A DNA stretch of 64,000 nucleotides from Cryptomeria japonica (lineage: Eukaryota > Streptophyta > Pinopsida > Cupressales > Cupressaceae). Made by a program: the position numbers and the translations under genes. The stretch lies in NCBI RefSeq assembly GCF_030272615.1, contig NC_081415.1:233559303-233623302 (forward strand), read 5' to 3'. Within the stretch, counting starts at the first letter, position 1; each line of letters starts with the position of its first letter. Below, one piece after another: positions 60,690 to 64,000 of the stretch. The notes below the pieces were generated by a model. The model did no database searches, was not told where the DNA came from, and saw nothing but the letters and a program-made list of their open reading frames with translations.

Positions 60690-61300
60690 TGAATCAATCA
60701 GTGCATCATATCATGACCCATATGAAAAATCAAAGACCCATATCGACATCAGACTCATATCGAAAACCAAGACCCATATCAAAATCAGACTCAAAGACCC
60801 ATATCAAAAATCAAAGATCCATATCAAAATCATACTCAAAGACCCATATCGAAAATAAAAGACCCATATAAAAAATCAAGACCCATATCAAAAATCAAGA
60901 CCCATAACAAAATCAGGACCCATATCAAAAATCAAAGACCCATATCCAAAATCAAGACCCATAACAAAATCAAGACCCATATCAAAAATTAAGACCCATA
61001 TCAAAATTAGACTCATATCGAAAATCATAATTCATATCGAAAATCAAAGACCCATATCGAAAATCAAAGACTCGTATCAAAAATCAAAGACCCATATCAA
61101 AATCAAACTCATAACGAAACTCAGACCCATATCAAAATCAAGGACCGATATCAAAAACTAATCACCCATATCGACTTAGCAATTCATATCGAAAAGCAAT
61201 TCATATTGAAACAATTTCCATATCAAACACAAACTCATATCGTAATCTGGCAGCATATCAGAATCAGACATCACAAAATAGGACTCACATCAGATCATGC
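60690..61300 (-). repeat. Degenerate tandem repeat GACCCATATCRAAAATCA
   Basis: About thirty units of 18-25 bp (GACCCATATCAAAAATCAA and variants) fill about 600 bp of the E2 intron. E1 has an unrelated 35-50 bp repeat at the equivalent place. Confidence 0.88.
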
Positions 61301-61407
61301 ACCATATCAGAGCAATCAATGAACCCATATCAACATCTACACAACCTATCTAATCTGCTTGACTCACGACACATTTTTCACAACGCTTTTTTTCCAACTT
61401 TTGACCC

Positions 61408-61636
61408 CACGCACTAAATCAGGGCCCCAAAGCTCTAAGTTGCCACCTATGTGCTAAACTTTTTCACGAATGCGCTATAAAACACACCTTATGCGCTAAA
61501 CCTATCCTATGCGCTAACTAACACACCATTTGCGCTAACTTGTTTACCCAACCTGCTAAGTTATCCTACGCACTAACTGACCTACCCATTGTGTTGCTAT
61601 ACATACCCTCTGCGCTAAACTCACCCTACACGCTAA
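61408..61636 (-). repeat. E2 motif array C: TTAGCGCATA units in inverted orientation
   Basis: The plus strand reads TATGCGCTAA and variants (GCACTAA, TGTGCTAA, TGCGCTAT, ACGCTAA) about thirteen times, at about 61409, 61450, 61470, 61490, 61509, 61530, 61554, 61569, 61590, 61611 and 61630. This is the reverse complement of arrays A and B. Confidence 0.82.
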
Positions 61637-61972
61637 CCTAATAAAATCAAACGGTTAATAAGTGGGTCATGTATTTTACTCCCACTTTTTCATTATTAAC
61701 CTCAGCAACATCATTTTTTGGGGAGATGGATCAATAATATGCATACAATGCAGTCAATATTCTCATATTGCAATTAATTAAAAACTGCTCATCAACTTGA
61801 CAATTTTTCACCTAATCCTTGATTTATTTCCCAAGGGGGCATCATCAATATCATTCATCAAATCTACATCTGGGGCATCATATCGACACTTTGACACACA
61901 ACATCATATCGATCAAACTTTGGCAGCATATCCGGCAATTTTCTTTGAAGCAACATGTGCACACACGTAACT

Positions 61973-61988
61973 TCAAAGAGGGGCAAAA
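61973..61988 (+). other. E2 polypurine tract
   Basis: TCAAAGAGGGGCAAAA abuts the 3' LTR and is identical in core to that of E1. Confidence 0.88.
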
Positions 61989-63458
61989 TGTAGACGTATA
62001 AATTTGACCACTTTCTTAAATAAATATTTCATATTTATTATAACCCCATTTCTCCTATTAATTAAATTATATTTAATTAATTTCTTCACATTCATCTATT
62101 TGATTTAATAAATTACTCAATTTATTTAATTAAATTCACCTAAACCTTTTCTAGCCTTTAATTAAATAAATCACTTTATTTAATTAATTCCCCTTTCTCC
62201 CTTTTTTAATTAAATTGATCCTTGCAAATAAATAAATCTAATTTATTTATTAAAACCACCACTTGTATTTATGCAAGTTGCATCTATTTTGGTTGAAATA
62301 AAGTAATTTTATTTTAATTAAAATCATTTTCCTCCATCCACTTGCATTTTCCTACATCTCCCACTTGCCTCCTAAACCCATTCTAGATTCTTCTAAACCC
62401 TTTTAATCAGCCTAATCAACCTCTAATCATATCATTTCCCTAAGTTTGAGGAGGTCACTTCTCAAATTTGGAAGAAAGTCTTTTAAATGCATTAGGTTTT
62501 ATTTCTTCCACAAGCTAACTTGTTGAGTTCCCCCAAATTCAGAAGGACTCTTACAAATTTGTCCCCAAAGTATTCCTAACCATTAATGGTTAACTCAACC
62601 TTCTTGCATGGTTAGAGGCTTTCTCTCTAACTTAACCCTCATCTAACCCAGGGGTCTTATCAAGCACTCGTGGCTTTGACCCTGGTTATCCTATTAACCC
62701 TTGCACAAAAGTTTACCCCTTGTGTAAAAGATTTATCCCTTGGATAACCCTAACCTAACCATAACCCTTACCTCCTAAAGTAACCTTCATGTCTTCTCAG
62801 ACATTTAATGTTTCTTGGATCTCCTCTCAAGCAACCTCTTGTTGACAATTGTCACCATTTCATTGGTGAGAATTGTAGACATGGATTGATTAACTGACAA
62901 TCCTAGCCCTTGTTAAGATTATTCAATCTTGACCATCCATTGCCCTATTTTTCCTATAAACTAGAGCTCTTATTCTTCATTTTTGATAACATCCAAGCTT
63001 TCATGCATCTATAAATTGTAGCCTAATTTACTAAGCATTTTAGCCTCTCTTTGTTAGAATATCATCATAGCATTTAGAAACATTTTCATATCATAGAATA
63101 CTCATGCTAGGATAGTATATCATGTTAGGATAATTTGTCAATTGTTTATCATATCACTATCTTCATCTTAAGCTTAATCATCATAGTTTTAACATCATAT
63201 AGATCTTAGAATGCATTCCTACATGTAGATCAAATATCACTCATTCTTGGAGTTTTCATTCCTAAGTCACTTGCTCAATGATCTAAGAGAAAAATATTGG
63301 CTTTAGAGATCCTATTAGATAGACAACAATGGGACACCCCTTGGGAAGTTGAACTAATTCAGTTAGTTCATATACTTGCACCAAGAGTCTTATTGGTGTG
63401 TGGGTCTTTTAAACTCGATTTATTCATTTTTGTCACCATATTTTCCCGCATACATACA
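61989..63458 (+). repeat. E2 3' LTR (1470 bp)
   Basis: Starts TGTAGACGTATAAATTTG and ends CATACATACA, followed by GATAA. The first 350 bp are AT-rich blocks as in E1. A TATA-like CCTATAAACTAGAG lies at 62954-62967. The first 172 bp align with the 5' remnant. Confidence 0.9.
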
Positions 63459-63463
63459 GATAA
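63459..63463. repeat. Target-site duplication of E2, right copy (GATAA)
   Basis: Matches 46256-46260. Confidence 0.88.
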
Positions 63464-64000
63464 TATAAAAAATTTGATGATAAATTTAAACTTTTTGTAG
63501 GTGAAAATATTTTGATGCAAATTAATTGATTATTAGTTAATTATGAAAATCAAAATCTTGGTAGTTACCATTACAAGGTAACAAATCTTTTACTTTTTAA
63601 ATAATTTATAAATAGCATTATTCTCACCTAATTTAAAAGTATTAAATTTTGATAACATAACAACGTTAAAACAAGAATAATAACATACTATAATATAAAA
63701 TATTATTAATATAGTCATAAAAATTATAAAATAGTTATAATTAGAATAATAAAAAATAATAATCTAATAATTTTGACAATTTTATAATACAAATAAAATA
63801 TAAGATTAAATTATGCTTAATGTAAGATAATACAAAATAATAAAATTTTAAAAAATAATAAAATGAATATCCAAAAAATAATATAATGAATATTAATACA
63901 ATCTAATATAAATAAAAATTGTTCTCACTTTCCTATCTTTTGTACAACAAATATTTAAATTTTCTTTACTACTATTTAGGTATAATTTATGATATGTTGA
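63464..64000. other. AT-rich flank right of E2
   Basis: Very AT-rich with AATAATAAAAT-type repeats; no gene. Confidence 0.6.

Larger units (their letters stand above)
60571..61679 (-). other. Predicted intron of the E2 antisense PMD gene
   Basis: The acceptor is clear and homologous to that of E1. A possible donor is GTGGGA|GTAAAATAC at 61679, which would keep the frame (VNNEKVG joined to EELGIL). The donor call is tentative. The intron contains a tandem repeat and motif array C. Confidence 0.5.

Overview
The window is TE-dense, AT-rich plant nuclear DNA with almost no host coding sequence. Nested Ty3/gypsy, Ty1/copia and LINE relics, very large Tat-lineage elements and plant-type telomere-like TTTAGGG blocks point to a land plant with a large genome. 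A gymnosperm is my guess; the sequence alone does not prove it.

Two Tat-lineage Ty3/gypsy elements dominate. Element 1 (E1, 1837-17995, 16.2 kb) is nearly intact. It has 788-bp LTRs, a GTTAT target duplication, PBS, long leader, gag-protease with a G-patch-like segment, RT, degenerate RNase H, a second RNase H, integrase, and a long 3' region. That 3' region carries a plant-mobile-domain (PMD) gene on the minus strand with readable splice sites. Element 2 (E2, 46261-63458, 17.2 kb) is an older, diverged relative with the same layout. It is bounded by GATAA duplications, its 5' LTR is reduced to 172 bp, and it carries many stops and frameshifts.

The most striking signal is shared by both elements. 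Each has two arrays of a short dispersed motif in the sense leader, and a third, inverted array inside the intron of the antisense PMD gene. The motif differs between them: GCGTCTGTG in E1, TTAGCGCATA in E2. Positions and relative orientations are conserved while the motif sequence is not. Both elements also repeat a small hairpin (GGTGAAAAC, a variable stem, then GCGCC in the better copies) whose stem arms change together.

Between the two elements (18.0-46.2 kb) lie: tandem and telomere-like repeats (18.6-18.9 kb); a GGGTGCCC-rich block (19.2-19.5 kb); a minus-strand copia gag/PBS/LTR relic (20.3-22.3 kb); a 5'-truncated LINE with an unusual downstream ORF (22.3-26.76 kb); a PPT plus Tat-like LTR (26.77-27.9 kb); a second minus-strand copia relic (28.4-29.8 kb); a second LINE 3' end (31.97-32.6 kb); a 1.4-1.6 kb direct duplication (33.0-34.4 and 44.6-46.1 kb); a broken SAUR-type auxin-response gene (35.55-36.0 kb, minus), the only recognisable host gene; a gypsy gag-pro fragment (36.2-37.5 kb); and a minus-strand gypsy RT-RH-INT fragment (40.4-42.6 kb) abutting a LINE-tail-like hairpin array (42.6-43.8 kb). 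No rRNA, tRNA or CRISPR was seen.

Functionally, the gag and pol products of an intact relative of E1 would package and copy its RNA, with the second RNase H standing in for the degenerate first one. The antisense PMD gene is a separate transcription unit carried as cargo. Neither copy here has an uninterrupted gag-pol.
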